Source of the DNA: a bacterium
GTDB taxonomy: Bacteria; Desulfobacterota; Binatia; HRBIN30; CADEER01
NCBI GenBank assembly: GCA_019637795.1
Contig: JAHBUY010000002.1
Span: forward strand, 124,001 to 188,000
Direction: 5' to 3'
Length of the DNA: 64,000 nt
The position numbers were made by a program, and so were the translations under genes. Below, one piece after another: positions 7,860-17,106 of the stretch; position 1 is the first letter of the stretch, and the number at the start of each line of letters is the position of its first letter. A model generated the notes under the pieces. It was not told where the DNA came from. It worked only from the letters and a program-made list of their open reading frames with translations, and ran no database searches.

Positions 7860-9644
7860 ATGTGCGGAATCGCGGGCGTGTTCCATGTCGACGGCGGCGC
7901 CGAAGCGTCGTCCGATCTCGTCGAGCGGATGGCCGGCCGGCTGCGCCATCGCGGTCCCGACGCGGCGGGCGTTCACGTCCGCGGCCCGGTGGGCCTGGCG
8001 GTGCGCCGCCTGGCCATCGTCGACCCGGCCGGCGGCGCCCAGCCCATGGTCAACGACGATGCCAGCGTGGCGGTGGCGTTCAACGGCGAGATCTACAACT
8101 TCCGCGAGCTGCGCGCCGTCCTGCGCACCCACGGCCATCGCTTCGCGACCGATTGCGACACGGAAGTGGTCCTGCGCGCCTACGAGCACTACGGGCCCGA
8201 GTGCGTCCAGCACTTCCGCGGCATGTTCGCCTTCGCCATCTGGGACGCGCCGCGCCGGCATCTGTTCCTGGCCCGCGACCGCTTCGGCATCAAGCCGCTG
8301 TACTATGCGTGGGACGGGCGCACGTTCCACTTCGGCTCGGAGATCAAGGCGCTCCTCGCCGCCGGCGTGCGGCGCGCGATCGACGCGACGGCGCTCGACG
8401 ACTTCTTCACCTTCACCTACATCCCGGCGCCGCGGACGATCTTCACCGCGGTGCGCAAGCTGTCGCCCGGTCGCACCCTGTCCGTCTCGGCGAACGGCGT
8501 GGTCGAGCGCGAGTACTGGGACCTCGTGTTCGAGCCGCGGGAGATCGACGCGGCGACCTGCGCCACCCGGCTCGGCGAGGCGCTGCGCGCCACCGTCGCG
8601 CTCCACCTCGACGGCGCCGCGACCGGCATGTTCCTCTCCGGCGGCATCGATTCCAGCGCCCTGACCGCGGTGGCGGCCGAGCTCGCCGCGGGCCCCGTCG
8701 ACACCTTCTCGATCGGCTTCGCGGAGTCCGCGTTCGACGAGCGGCCGTTCGCGCGCGCGGTGGCCCAGCGCTGGCAGACCCGCGCCCACGAGTCGCTCGT
8801 GCGGCACGAGGCGGTGCAGGTCGTCGACCGGCTCGCCGAGCACTTCGACGAGCCCTTCGCCGATTCCTCGATGGTGCCGACCTATCACCTCTGTCAGTTG
8901 GCGCGGGCGCACCTCCGGGTGTGCTGCGCCGGCGACGGCGGCGACGAGGTGTTCGCCGGCTATCCGCGATTCGCGGCGTTCCAGGAGCGGGCCGCGGTCG
9001 ATCCCGCCGGCGCGGAGGACGCGTACCTGGCGGCACGCACCTGGCTGTCACCGGAGATGAAAGCGCGGCTCTACGGGAACTGGTTGCGCCGCGAGCTACG
9101 CGGATACGACCCGCTGGCCCAGGTGCGGGCGCACTTCGCGCACGCGCGACAGTGGGATCCGCTCTCGCGCATCCAGTACGTCGAGAGCAAGACGTACCTG
9201 CCCGGCGACCTCCTCACGAAGGTGGACCGCGCCAGCATGGCGCACGGCCTCGAGGTGCGCGTGCCGCTGCTCGATCACCGCCTGGTCGAGCACGCGGCCC
9301 GCATCCCGTCGGCGCTCAAGCTCCGTGACGGCGTCAGCAAGGCGGTGCTGAAGCAGGCGCTCGGCGATCGGCTCCCAGCGCAGGTCGTCGAGCGGCCGAA
9401 GAGAGGCTTCTCCATGCCGCTGGCGGCGTGGATGCGCGGCCCCCTGCGCCCGTGGGTCGAACAGCGGCTCTTCCATCGCCAGACGCGTCTCGGCGAGTGG
9501 GTCGACCTCGCCGTGGTGCGCGAGTGGTGGCAGGACCATCAGCGCGGCCGCAATCTCAATCGGTTCCTGTGGTCGCTGATCGTGCTCGACGCCTGGGCGG
9601 CGCGCTACGGCGACGCCGCGGGCGACCCGGAGCGCCCGTCGTGA
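7860..9644 (+). CDS. asnB: Asparagine synthase (glutamine-hydrolysing), class II amidotransferase
   Basis: A 594-residue protein, the usual length for the family. The start at ATG 7860 is fixed because Cys2 of MCGIAGVF becomes the N-terminal glutaminase nucleophile after Met removal. RHRGPDA and the FNGEIYNF strand belong to the glutaminase domain. FLSGGIDSSALTAV at about 259 is the ATP-pyrophosphatase loop of the synthetase domain. In glycan clusters such enzymes often amidate uronic acids or make aminated sugars rather than free asparagine, and that is the likely role here given eight neighbouring glycan genes. Free asparagine synthesis cannot be excluded. Its stop overlaps the GTG of the next gene. 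Confidence 0.9.
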   Translation: MCGIAGVFHVDGGAEASSDLVERMAGRLRHRGPDAAGVHVRGPVGLAVRRLAIVDPAGGAQPMVNDDASVAVAFNGEIYNFRELRAVLRTHGHRFATDCDTEVVLRAYEHYGPECVQHFRGMFAFAIWDAPRRHLFLARDRFGIKPLYYAWDGRTFHFGSEIKALLAAGVRRAIDATALDDFFTFTYIPAPRTIFTAVRKLSPGRTLSVSANGVVEREYWDLVFEPREIDAATCATRLGEALRATVALHLDGAATGMFLSGGIDSSALTAVAAELAAGPVDTFSIGFAESAFDERPFARAVAQRWQTRAHESLVRHEAVQVVDRLAEHFDEPFADSSMVPTYHLCQLARAHLRVCCAGDGGDEVFAGYPRFAAFQERAAVDPAGAEDAYLAARTWLSPEMKARLYGNWLRRELRGYDPLAQVRAHFAHARQWDPLSRIQYVESKTYLPGDLLTKVDRASMAHGLEVRVPLLDHRLVEHAARIPSALKLRDGVSKAVLKQALGDRLPAQVVERPKRGFSMPLAAWMRGPLRPWVEQRLFHRQTRLGEWVDLAVVREWWQDHQRGRNLNRFLWSLIVLDAWAARYGDAAGDPERPS

Positions 9645-10840
9645 AGATCCTGGCCGTCTGCACGCTGCCCCCGCATCGCGGCGGCAGCGCCGTCTCGTCG
9701 GCGCTGCTGCTGCGCGGCTTCGCGGCCGCCGGACATGCCGTGCGCGTCCTGGCGCCGATCGCCGACGACGCCGCGGGTGGCGCGGACGCCTTCGCGGCGG
9801 CGCATCCCGAGATCGCCGTCACCCGCTTCCCCGTTCCCTTCGATGACGTGGCGCCGAACCTGCCCACGGCGGACCGCTACCGAAGCGTCGAACGCGAGAG
9901 CATCCGCGCGCGGCTTCCCGAGCTGATCGCCGCCGACAGACCGGATCTCGTGTTCATGGGCCGGGAGACGTTCGCCTGGGACGTGCCGGAGATCGCCCGC
10001 GCGCACGGGATCCCCGCCGTGCTGCGCACCGCGGGCGCGATGACCATCGGGATGCTCCACGGCACACTGCCCGCAGCCGACATCCACCATCTCTTCTCGC
10101 AGTACCGCAAGGCCGCCCTGATCATCTGTCCGGCCCGGCATCTCGCGGCACGGCTGGCGCCGTTCGACGTCGGCACCGTGCGCGTGATCTGGAACGCGGT
10201 CGACGCCGACCGCTTCGCGCCGCGGGTGAGGGATCCGCGGCTGGCGCGCACGCTGCGGCTGCGCGCGGACCACGTCGTGGTCGCCCACGTCTCGAATCTC
10301 AAATCGCTCAAGCGGCCGCTCGACGTCATCGACGCCGCCGCGCTGGCGCTGCGCCGCGATCCGCGCCTCGTCTTCGTGATCGTCGGGCAGGGACCGGTCG
10401 GCGCCGCCATGCGGGCGGCGTGCGACGAGAAGGGCATCGCCGAGCGCGTCCGCTTCGTCGGCTGGGTCGACCACGACCGCGTGGCGGACTTCCTCAACCT
10501 CTCCGACATCGTCGTCATGCCGGCCGAGGACGAGACCCAGGCGCGCGTCTACCTGGAGACCCAGTCCTGCGGCCGGGTGCTGCTGGCGAGCGACATCGCC
10601 GCGGCGCGCGAGGTGGTCACCGACGGCGAGACCGGCGTGCTCTTCCGCAAGGGCGATCCGGCCGACCTCGCGGCCCGGCTGCTGCATCTCGCCGACCGCC
10701 CCGCCCTGCGCGCGGCCATTGGTCGGCAGGCGCGCGCGCGCGTCACGGCGCACGCCCTGCCGACGATCGTCGCCGAGTACCTCGACGCCTTCGCCGGCGT
10801 CGTGTCAGCGGCGTCGCCGTCCCTGCCGCCGCAACCGTAG
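9641..10840 (+). CDS. Glycosyltransferase family 4
   Basis: A 399-residue GT-B protein starting at GTG 9641, overlapping the asnB stop (GTGA). Family features are clear: LPPHRGGSAVSSALLLRGF with the glycine-rich N-terminal loop, HVSNLKSLKRPLDVIDA at the start of the donor domain, FVIVGQGP, and VMPAEDETQARVYLETQSCG near the E-x7-E region, followed by REVVTDGETGVLF. It is cytoplasmic or membrane-associated and probably acts on a lipid-linked acceptor. It is the last gene of the glycan cluster; the next gene downstream is a secreted protein with its own leader. Confidence 0.88.
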   Translation: MKILAVCTLPPHRGGSAVSSALLLRGFAAAGHAVRVLAPIADDAAGGADAFAAAHPEIAVTRFPVPFDDVAPNLPTADRYRSVERESIRARLPELIAADRPDLVFMGRETFAWDVPEIARAHGIPAVLRTAGAMTIGMLHGTLPAADIHHLFSQYRKAALIICPARHLAARLAPFDVGTVRVIWNAVDADRFAPRVRDPRLARTLRLRADHVVVAHVSNLKSLKRPLDVIDAAALALRRDPRLVFVIVGQGPVGAAMRAACDEKGIAERVRFVGWVDHDRVADFLNLSDIVVMPAEDETQARVYLETQSCGRVLLASDIAAAREVVTDGETGVLFRKGDPADLAARLLHLADRPALRAAIGRQARARVTAHALPTIVAEYLDAFAGVVSAASPSLPPQP

Positions 10841-11106
10841 GCGAGCACCGACCGCCGCCGCGGCGACCGTGGCGTCGATCTCAGCGGCACGAACACGACC
10901 CCGGCGAGGCATGCTCGGGGACTTCACGCGCACGGGCTGGAAGCATCTCGCCCTACCCTGCCGTTGTCGTAGACTCCCAGGCTCGCTTCGGATCTTTCGG
11001 GTTTTCCCTAATTGCTTTCTCTTTCTTCCATCTGGCACACACGTGGGCAGTACCGCCGGGCACCCGCGTTGTGACGCGAGATCGGCCGACGGAAGAGGGG
11101 GAGACC

Positions 11107-13482
11107 ATGACCACTTCGAGGAAGCACCTGGGGATGGGAGCTCGAGCCAGTCGCATCGTCACCGCGCGGGCTCGCGTGGCGATGGCGATCGCCTGTGCCG
11201 CCCTCGCCGCGACCGCCGCGACGCGCGCATCCGCCTTCACGCCTTTCTCCGGCGTCGCATCGAACGTCCCCATCGCATCCCTCGATGGATGGAGCATCTG
11301 CTACCAGGACAACTACAACAACTCCGGCACCCCGCTGTCCTCGATCCTCGCCTCGTGTTCGGGGGACCACCTGATGCTCGCTTGCCGCCCGGTCGGCTCG
11401 CCGACGCTGACCCTGGCCGCCTATGCTCCACGCGCCGACGTGATCTTCGACACGTCCACCTCGAACACGCCGCACGATGCCAACGGCGTCGGATGGTACT
11501 TCAGCAGCACGTATTCCTGGGGCTTCGCGCCGCAGGGCAGCCCGATCAATCGCAACTCCTGCGATACGATCGACAGCAACTCGTATCCCGGTGGCGCGAC
11601 CGATGGCGACAGGCGCATCTGCTTTCATACCGACGGCGGTGGGATAGATGCGGGATGGCGATGCGGGCGAGACGATTTTCTCCAGGGATCGTCCGCCTTC
11701 GAACGCGTGATTCTCCAATACTCCTGCGACTACGACGGCGCGCTCACGGGCCTAGAGGAGTGCGACGACGGCAACAACGTGAATGGCGACGGCTGCAGCA
11801 ACTGTCTGATCGATCCCTGTTACGAGTGCTCGGGCGCGCCGTCGAGTTGCGCGCCGCAGGCCTCCGGCAGCATCTGTGCCGACGACGGCGAGCCATGCAC
11901 CTCCGACGTCTGCGATGGCGCCGGGACGTGCACCCACCCGGCATTGCTCCCCGGCAGCCCCTGCCCCGATGACGGGAGCCTGTGCACCGCTGACCAGTGC
12001 GATGGCGCCGGCACCTGCGCCCACCCGAACGCCGTCGACTGCGACGCGCTGAACCAGTGCTTCGCGCCCGGTACGTTCACCTGCGATCCGCAGACTGCCG
12101 CCTGCCAGACCTGTCCGGCCGGCTACACCAGCGGCGGCGGAGGTTGTCAGAAGACCTACCCGATCGATGTCAGCCTGCTCGACAACCTTGCGGCCAGTTG
12201 CTTCGCGGGGAACCGGTACAACAGCTGCAGCGGCGCCTTCGGGTTCCATTGGGTCGATGCCGGGGACGCCGGGGTCGGCGCGGTCCTGGGCGCCGACCTG
12301 CGGATCGAGGCCGGCATAAGCTGCAGCGGCACGGCGCGCAACGTCGCGCTCAATGGCAACCCGGTCGGCTCCTACGCCGCCGCCGGCACCTGCTCCTGCA
12401 ACTCGCCGCATGCGCCGCGACTGCTGACCGGGATCGACGTCACGTCCTACGTCAAGGGCGGAAGCAATGCGATCCTCACCGATGATCCGGGGACCTGCGA
12501 TGGGCTCAGCGACGACGGGAGCGGCGCGTATGCCGTGGTCACCGTCACGTATGCCGCGCTGCCGGCGCTTCCCCTCCCGGATGGCACCAACTGCGACGAC
12601 GGCGCGTTCTGCAACGGCAGCGACACCTGCAGCGCCGGCAACTGCGACGTGCACGCCGGCGATCCGTGCCCCGGCCCCGATGGCGACACGAATTGTGCCG
12701 AGTCCTGCGACGAGACCGCCGACAACTGCACCGCTCCCGATCCGGCGGGGTCGTTGTGTCGCCCCGCATCCGGCGATTGCGACCTGGCCGAGGTCTGCGA
12801 TGGCGTGAGCGCCACCTGCCCAGCCGACGCCAAGGAGCCGGATGGCACCAGTTGCGACGATGCCAGCGTCTGCACCCAGTCCGATACCTGCCAGGGCGGC
12901 CTCTGCACCGGCGCCGACCCACTGGACTGCGACGACGGCGACGCCTGCACGGCCGATTCCTGCGCTCCGCTGAGCGGCTGCGTCAACGACGACGCCCCTG
13001 CCGGCGGCTGCCTCACCTCGGGCAAGTCGATCGTGCTGATCAAGAGCTCGAGCGACCACGGCAAGGACAAGCTGCTGTGGAAGTGGATCAAGGGCGCCGC
13101 CCTCGATCCACTCGCTCTCGCCGACCCGACCAGCAGCACCGGTTACGCGCTGTGCGTCTACGCCGGCACCGCCAACGCGCTGATCGCCGACGCGGCGCTT
13201 CCCCCCGGTCCGACCTGGAGCGCGGTCGGCACCAAAGGCTACAAGTTCAAGGGCGCCAGCCCCGACGGCCTGTCCCTGGCGCTGCTCAAGGGCGGTAGCG
13301 CCGGCAAGTCGAAGGCGCTCGCCAAGGGCAAGGGTTCGGCCCTGCCCGATCCGACGCTGCCGCTCACCTACCCGGTGACCGTGCAGCTCAAGAAGGACGG
13401 CTCCTCGCTCTGCCTCGAGAGCGTATTCACCGGCGCCGACGAGAAGAAGAACACCGCGACGCAGTTCAAAGCCAAGCAGTAG
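11107..13482 (+). CDS. Secreted multidomain cysteine-rich protein with shared C-terminal domain
   Basis: A 791-residue exported protein. The start is ATG 11107, preceded by a strong purine-rich site (GAAGAGGGGGAG). A long signal peptide ends near ATRASA (residue 43). Residues 44-210 form a domain with paired cysteines. Residues 214-230 (LEECDDGNNVNGDGCSNC) are a Myxococcus-type cysteine-rich repeat (DUF4215-like). Further disulfide-rich repeats, DxCDGAGTC style, occupy 245-345 and 490-636, flanking a beta-rich insert at 350-485. Residues 639-791 are a cysteine-poor beta domain that recurs at the ends of the 42443 and 45784 proteins. It is probably extracellular and structural or adhesive. A hairpin lies just after the stop. 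No enzyme motif is seen. Confidence 0.75.
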   Translation: MTTSRKHLGMGARASRIVTARARVAMAIACAALAATAATRASAFTPFSGVASNVPIASLDGWSICYQDNYNNSGTPLSSILASCSGDHLMLACRPVGSPTLTLAAYAPRADVIFDTSTSNTPHDANGVGWYFSSTYSWGFAPQGSPINRNSCDTIDSNSYPGGATDGDRRICFHTDGGGIDAGWRCGRDDFLQGSSAFERVILQYSCDYDGALTGLEECDDGNNVNGDGCSNCLIDPCYECSGAPSSCAPQASGSICADDGEPCTSDVCDGAGTCTHPALLPGSPCPDDGSLCTADQCDGAGTCAHPNAVDCDALNQCFAPGTFTCDPQTAACQTCPAGYTSGGGGCQKTYPIDVSLLDNLAASCFAGNRYNSCSGAFGFHWVDAGDAGVGAVLGADLRIEAGISCSGTARNVALNGNPVGSYAAAGTCSCNSPHAPRLLTGIDVTSYVKGGSNAILTDDPGTCDGLSDDGSGAYAVVTVTYAALPALPLPDGTNCDDGAFCNGSDTCSAGNCDVHAGDPCPGPDGDTNCAESCDETADNCTAPDPAGSLCRPASGDCDLAEVCDGVSATCPADAKEPDGTSCDDASVCTQSDTCQGGLCTGADPLDCDDGDACTADSCAPLSGCVNDDAPAGGCLTSGKSIVLIKSSSDHGKDKLLWKWIKGAALDPLALADPTSSTGYALCVYAGTANALIADAALPPGPTWSAVGTKGYKFKGASPDGLSLALLKGGSAGKSKALAKGKGSALPDPTLPLTYPVTVQLKKDGSSLCLESVFTGADEKKNTATQFKAKQ

Positions 13483-13502
13483 GCGCGTGTCGCCAGCCGG
13501 CC

Positions 13503-13546
13503 GCTCAGACGGCTCCGCCACGTGCCAGGGGCGGGTCCGTCTGAGC
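13503..13546 (+). terminator. Hairpin terminator candidate after the secreted cysteine-rich gene
   Basis: GCTCAGACGG at 13503-13512 pairs perfectly with CCGTCTGAGC at 13537-13546, and inner CCGCC/GGCGG bases can extend the stem. It begins 20 bp after the stop codon. There is no T-tract, so it may act as a factor-assisted terminator or an mRNA 3' stabiliser. Confidence 0.55.
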
Positions 13547-13757
13547 CCGGGCTGGCCTCGTCGCCACGCCCCCGGGTCGTCGAGGCGCCCTCGCCAACGT
13601 CCAGCGGCACGACACCCACTCCGTCGCATCGCTGCCTGGCCTGGCTGCGCCGCAGCCATTGAGATCCCCCGTCCCGGGGCGGTAGCGCCACCCCACGGAC
13701 CCGAGGTCTCACAGGACCGCCTGCCGGCGGCGCGACCGGATTGACGACCGTCACATT

Positions 13758-13794
13758 CCTGGCTGTCGGCCGTACGAAATTGTCCACAGCCAGG
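13758..13794. repeat. Perfect 9-bp inverted repeat upstream of kinase gene
   Basis: CCTGGCTGT at 13758-13766 and ACAGCCAGG at 13786-13794 are exact reverse complements separated by 19 nt. They sit about 190 bp upstream of the receiver/kinase gene, in an AT-richer patch. The geometry fits a dimeric regulator site or a small hairpin; neither can be proven from sequence. Confidence 0.4.
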
Positions 13795-13985
13795 TCGCCA
13801 GTCTTGTGCTTCGCTTTGCTGCGCGGCCGAGGCCAGGACCCCAATTCGTCGCCATTCTGAGCTGTTACACGTCACATTCCATGCGTGGCGCTCGCCCGAC
13901 GACGGGCCGGGTCGCCGCGCACCTCCCCTGGCACGCGCAGTGCTGTCCGCAGTGCAGAGACGCGGGGGGAAGGTTGGAAACTCAG

Positions 13986-15086
13986 ATGGACAGTCGCGCT
14001 TCATTACTGATCGTCGATGACGAACGCGGGCCGACCGAGTCGTTGCGGATGGTCTTCAAGTCCGAGTTCGAGGTCTACACGGCCCCCGGCGGTCACGAGG
14101 CGCTCGAGATCCTCCAGGCGCAACCGATCGACATCGTCACCCTCGACCTGCGCATGCCCGGCATGCCGGGCGTCGAGGTGATGGAGCAGATCAAACGCCA
14201 CGACCCGGACATCGAGATCATCGTCGTCACCGGCTATGCCTCGCTCGACTCCGCCGTGCGCGGCCTGCGCAACCAGGTCTTCGACTACGTCACCAAGCCG
14301 TTCGACGTGCCGCAGATCTCGAGCCTGGTGCACCGCGCCCTGGAGCGGCGCCGCGAGTCGCTGCGCGCCCGGCGCGTGAAGGACGACTTCCTCGCCAACC
14401 TGTCGCACGAGCTGCGCACCCCGCTCAGCGCCATCATCGGCTACAACTCGATCCTCACCGAGGAGCTGCACACCCGCCTGAACGAGGACCAGCGGGTCGC
14501 CTTCGACCGCATCCAGGCGAACTCGCAGAAGCTCCTCAACCTGATCGAGACCGTGCTGCTGCTCAACTCGCTCGACGCGGGCGAGCTGCGCCTCACCCTC
14601 TCCACCTTCGACGTGCGCGAGACGCTGCGCCGGGTCGCCCGTCAGTTCGCCGCCGCCGCCCGGCAGCGCGGGCTCGGCCTTTCGGTCGAAGGCGATCTGA
14701 CGCCGATCTGGGTGACCAGCGACGAACACAAACTGGAGCGCATCCTCTGGGCGCTGATCGACAACGCCGTCAAGTTCACCCCCGACGGCTCGATCGGCCT
14801 CGGCTCGCACCTCTCCGCCGACCGGACGCAGGTCGAGATCAGCGTCCGCGACACCGGCGTCGGCATCCACAGCACCGACATCGCGCAGCTCGTCGAGGAC
14901 ATCGTCCCGGCGCCCACCGCCCGCGCCCGCGGCCTCGGCCTCGGCCTGCGCATGGCCTCCCGTCTCACCCAGTTTCTCGGCGGCCGACTGCAGGTCCGCA
15001 GCGAGCACCACGGCGGCACGCACTTCACCATCGCCATCCCGGTCCTCGCCTCCGACCCGCACGAGCCGGGGGTGCCGCATGTCTGA
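13986..15086 (+). CDS. Receiver-histidine kinase hybrid protein
   Basis: A 366-residue cytoplasmic signalling protein. Residues 5-120 are a receiver domain with acidic pair D11/D12, phospho-acceptor D54 (TLDLRMPGMPG) and K104 (YVTKPF). Residues 130-195 are a HisKA domain with H141 in LSHELRTPLSAIIGY. The ATPase domain follows, with N260 in LIDNAVKF, DTGVGI at 289-294 and a GLGLGL G2 box. There is no membrane segment, so input must come through the receiver or a partner sensor. A GGGGGAAGG site precedes the ATG. The next gene starts 8 bp before its stop and is probably co-expressed. The output partner is not in the window. Confidence 0.88.
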   Translation: MDSRASLLIVDDERGPTESLRMVFKSEFEVYTAPGGHEALEILQAQPIDIVTLDLRMPGMPGVEVMEQIKRHDPDIEIIVVTGYASLDSAVRGLRNQVFDYVTKPFDVPQISSLVHRALERRRESLRARRVKDDFLANLSHELRTPLSAIIGYNSILTEELHTRLNEDQRVAFDRIQANSQKLLNLIETVLLLNSLDAGELRLTLSTFDVRETLRRVARQFAAAARQRGLGLSVEGDLTPIWVTSDEHKLERILWALIDNAVKFTPDGSIGLGSHLSADRTQVEISVRDTGVGIHSTDIAQLVEDIVPAPTARARGLGLGLRMASRLTQFLGGRLQVRSEHHGGTHFTIAIPVLASDPHEPGVPHV

Positions 15087-15750
15087 GCGGCGCGACGCCT
15101 TCCTGCTCTGCCGCCACTGCGGCCTCCTGACCCCGCTGGCGCCGAGCGCGCCCTGGGCGAGCACCGACGACGACGCGAGCGAGCTGGCCGCGTTCCGCGC
15201 CGCGCACGCGGCGCACGGCGTCGAGGCAGCGCTGCGCTGCGACGAGCTGGCCCGCACCGACCGCCCGGCCTGGGATCCGCTCGCCACCCGCTGGTTCACG
15301 GTCGCGGTCGGCGCCGAGCTGCTGACCGTGCGCAGCAGCCGCCGCGCCCTCGACGACCCGCGCCAGTACGAAATCGCCGCCGCCGGATCGCCGCCGACCA
15401 GCAGTTGGGTCGACGTCGACGAGGCGCTCCTCCGCCGCGCCCTCGACCGCCACTTCTATCCGCACGTCATTCATCCGATGGAGGTCGACGCCTTCGTCGG
15501 CACCGTGCGCGAGCTGCTGGCGCCGCTCGATCCGGCGGAGATCGACATCGCCTTCGATGACCCCACCCTGCCCGACGCCGGCATCGGCCCCTTCCCCGCC
15601 GCGCTGGTCGAACGGCTGGTCGAGCGCTGCGCGACGCTCTTCGACGCGGTCGCCCTCGAACGCGCCCACAGCTTCATCCGCGACCACCGCGCCGAGGACG
15701 GCGCCCTCGCGGTGCGCGTACATCGCGCCCTGGTCACCCGGGCCGCGTGA
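15079..15750 (+). CDS. Hypothetical protein coupled to the hybrid kinase
   Basis: A 223-residue protein overlapping the kinase stop by 8 bp. It has an N-terminal CRHC pair at residues 11-14 that could bind metal with other ligands, an acidic stretch (STDDDASEL), and a mixed alpha/beta body with HVIHPMEVDAFV in the middle and a helical C-terminus (ALVERLVERCATLFDAVALER). No signal peptide or membrane segment is present. I do not recognise the family. Its tight overlap with the kinase suggests a role in the same signalling unit, but that rests on context alone. Confidence 0.6.
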   Translation: MSERRDAFLLCRHCGLLTPLAPSAPWASTDDDASELAAFRAAHAAHGVEAALRCDELARTDRPAWDPLATRWFTVAVGAELLTVRSSRRALDDPRQYEIAAAGSPPTSSWVDVDEALLRRALDRHFYPHVIHPMEVDAFVGTVRELLAPLDPAEIDIAFDDPTLPDAGIGPFPAALVERLVERCATLFDAVALERAHSFIRDHRAEDGALAVRVHRALVTRAA

Positions 15751-15835
15751 GGCCGCCCCGCCGGCCGGCGGCGCCAGGACGCTCGCAGCCCAGCCGGCCC
15801 TCCGCGCCCCCCGCGCTCGCCGCGCTCGCCCGCTG

Positions 15836-15865
15836 TTGACTCGCTCTCCGAGCGGTCCATATAAC
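15836..15865 (+). promoter_or_regulatory. Sigma-70-like promoter for the F420 operon
   Basis: TTGACT at 15836-15841 and TATAAC at 15860-15865 are separated by 18 bp. Both are one mismatch from consensus. Transcription would start near 15872, about 26 nt before the cofG ATG. This is the best-scoring promoter by eye in the window. Confidence 0.6.
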
Positions 15866-15897
15866 GGCCCCACTCGTCCGCGACGGCGGGCACGCCC

Positions 15898-17106
15898 ATG
15901 CACGGGATGTTCGAACCGGACGCCGCCCCGCGGCAGCTCGACGCCGTCGACGCCGCCAGTCGACGGATCCTCGACCGCGCCCTCGCGGGCGAGCCGATCG
16001 CCGACGACGCCGCCCGCCACCTGCTCGACGGCCCCGCCCCGCTCGCCGCGGTGCTGGCAGTGGCCGGCGCGCTGCGCACCCGCCACAAGGGCCGGGTGGT
16101 GACCTATTCGCCGAAGGTCTTCCTGCCGATCACCAACCTCTGCCTCGACCGCTGCTCGTACTGCACCTTCCGCCAGGACCCCGACTCGCCGGCGGCCTGG
16201 ACCATGCTGCCCGAGGAGGTGCGCGACTGGAGCCGCCGCGGCCGCGCCCTCGGCTGCATCGAGGCGCTGCTGTGCCTCGGCGACAAGCCCGAGCGCGCCT
16301 ACCGGTCGTACCGCCGCACCCTCGCCGTGCTCGGCTGCGACACCACCATCGACTACGTCGCCCACTGCTGCCGCATCGCCCTCGACGAGGGGCTGCTGCC
16401 GCACACCAACGCCGGCGTCATGAGCGCCGAGGAGATGGCCCGGCTGCGGCCGCTGAACGTCAGCATGGGGCTGATGCTCGAGTCGGTGAGCGACCGGCTG
16501 CGCGGCCGCGGCGGCGCCCACCAGCAGGCGCCCGACAAGGACCCGGCGCTGCGCCTGGCGATGCTGCGCGCCGCCGGCGAGCTGCGCATCCCGTTCACCA
16601 CCGGCATCCTGCTCGGCATCGGCGAGACACCCGCCGAGCGGGTCGCCAGCCTGCGCGCCATCGCCGAGCTGCAGGCCGCGCACGGCCACATCCAGGAAGT
16701 GATCATCCAGAACTTCCGCGCCAAGCCGAGCACCCGCATGGCGGCGGCGCCGGAGCCGGAGAGCGTCGAGACGGCGCGCACCATCGCCGTCGCGCGCCTG
16801 ATGATGCCGACGATGAACATCCAGGCGCCGCCCAATCTGAGCCCGCTCGACCACCGCCTGTTCCTCGCCGCCGGCATCAACGACTGGGGCGGCATCTCGC
16901 CGCTCACCCTCGACTACGTGAACCCGGAAGCGCCATGGCCGCCGGTGCAGACGCTGGCCGAGACCTGTCGCGACGAGGGCTTCACCCTCGTCCCTCGCCT
17001 GCCGGTGTACGCGGAGTACGTGGCGCAGCCGGGGTGGCTCGACGAGGGCATGCGTCGCCGCGTAGACTCGGCGGCGTTGGAACGAGGAGCCCGCCATGTG
17101 GGATGA
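15898..17106 (+). CDS. cofG: 7,8-didemethyl-8-hydroxy-5-deazariboflavin synthase, CofG subunit
   Basis: A 402-residue radical-SAM enzyme. C82, C86 and C89 (LCLDRCSYC) form the C-x3-C-x2-C site for the 4Fe-4S cluster that cleaves S-adenosylmethionine. The CTFRQDP continuation and the INDWGGISPLT segment near the C-terminus are typical of CofG. With CofH it makes the deazaflavin chromophore FO of coenzyme F420. Its start follows a clear promoter, and its last 11 bp overlap the cofH start. In actinobacteria the two subunits are fused as FbiC; here they are separate but adjacent, as in archaea and other bacteria. Confidence is high because cofH, cofD and cofE follow directly. Confidence 0.95.
   Translation: MHGMFEPDAAPRQLDAVDAASRRILDRALAGEPIADDAARHLLDGPAPLAAVLAVAGALRTRHKGRVVTYSPKVFLPITNLCLDRCSYCTFRQDPDSPAAWTMLPEEVRDWSRRGRALGCIEALLCLGDKPERAYRSYRRTLAVLGCDTTIDYVAHCCRIALDEGLLPHTNAGVMSAEEMARLRPLNVSMGLMLESVSDRLRGRGGAHQQAPDKDPALRLAMLRAAGELRIPFTTGILLGIGETPAERVASLRAIAELQAAHGHIQEVIIQNFRAKPSTRMAAAPEPESVETARTIAVARLMMPTMNIQAPPNLSPLDHRLFLAAGINDWGGISPLTLDYVNPEAPWPPVQTLAETCRDEGFTLVPRLPVYAEYVAQPGWLDEGMRRRVDSAALERGARHVG

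Larger units (their letters stand above)
13483..13985. other. Intergenic region, 503 bp, with two inverted repeats
   Basis: No credible gene is present. The region holds a terminator-like hairpin at 13503-13546, a second inverted repeat at 13758-13794, and an AT-richer patch at about 13740-13880 that probably contains the promoter of the kinase gene. A GGGGGAAGG ribosome site precedes ATG 13986. The rest shows nothing I can support. Confidence 0.55.

Noticed and set aside
11020..11060. A TGGCAC-like sequence resembling a sigma-54 -24 element
   Set aside because: The matching -12 TTGC element is absent at the required spacing.
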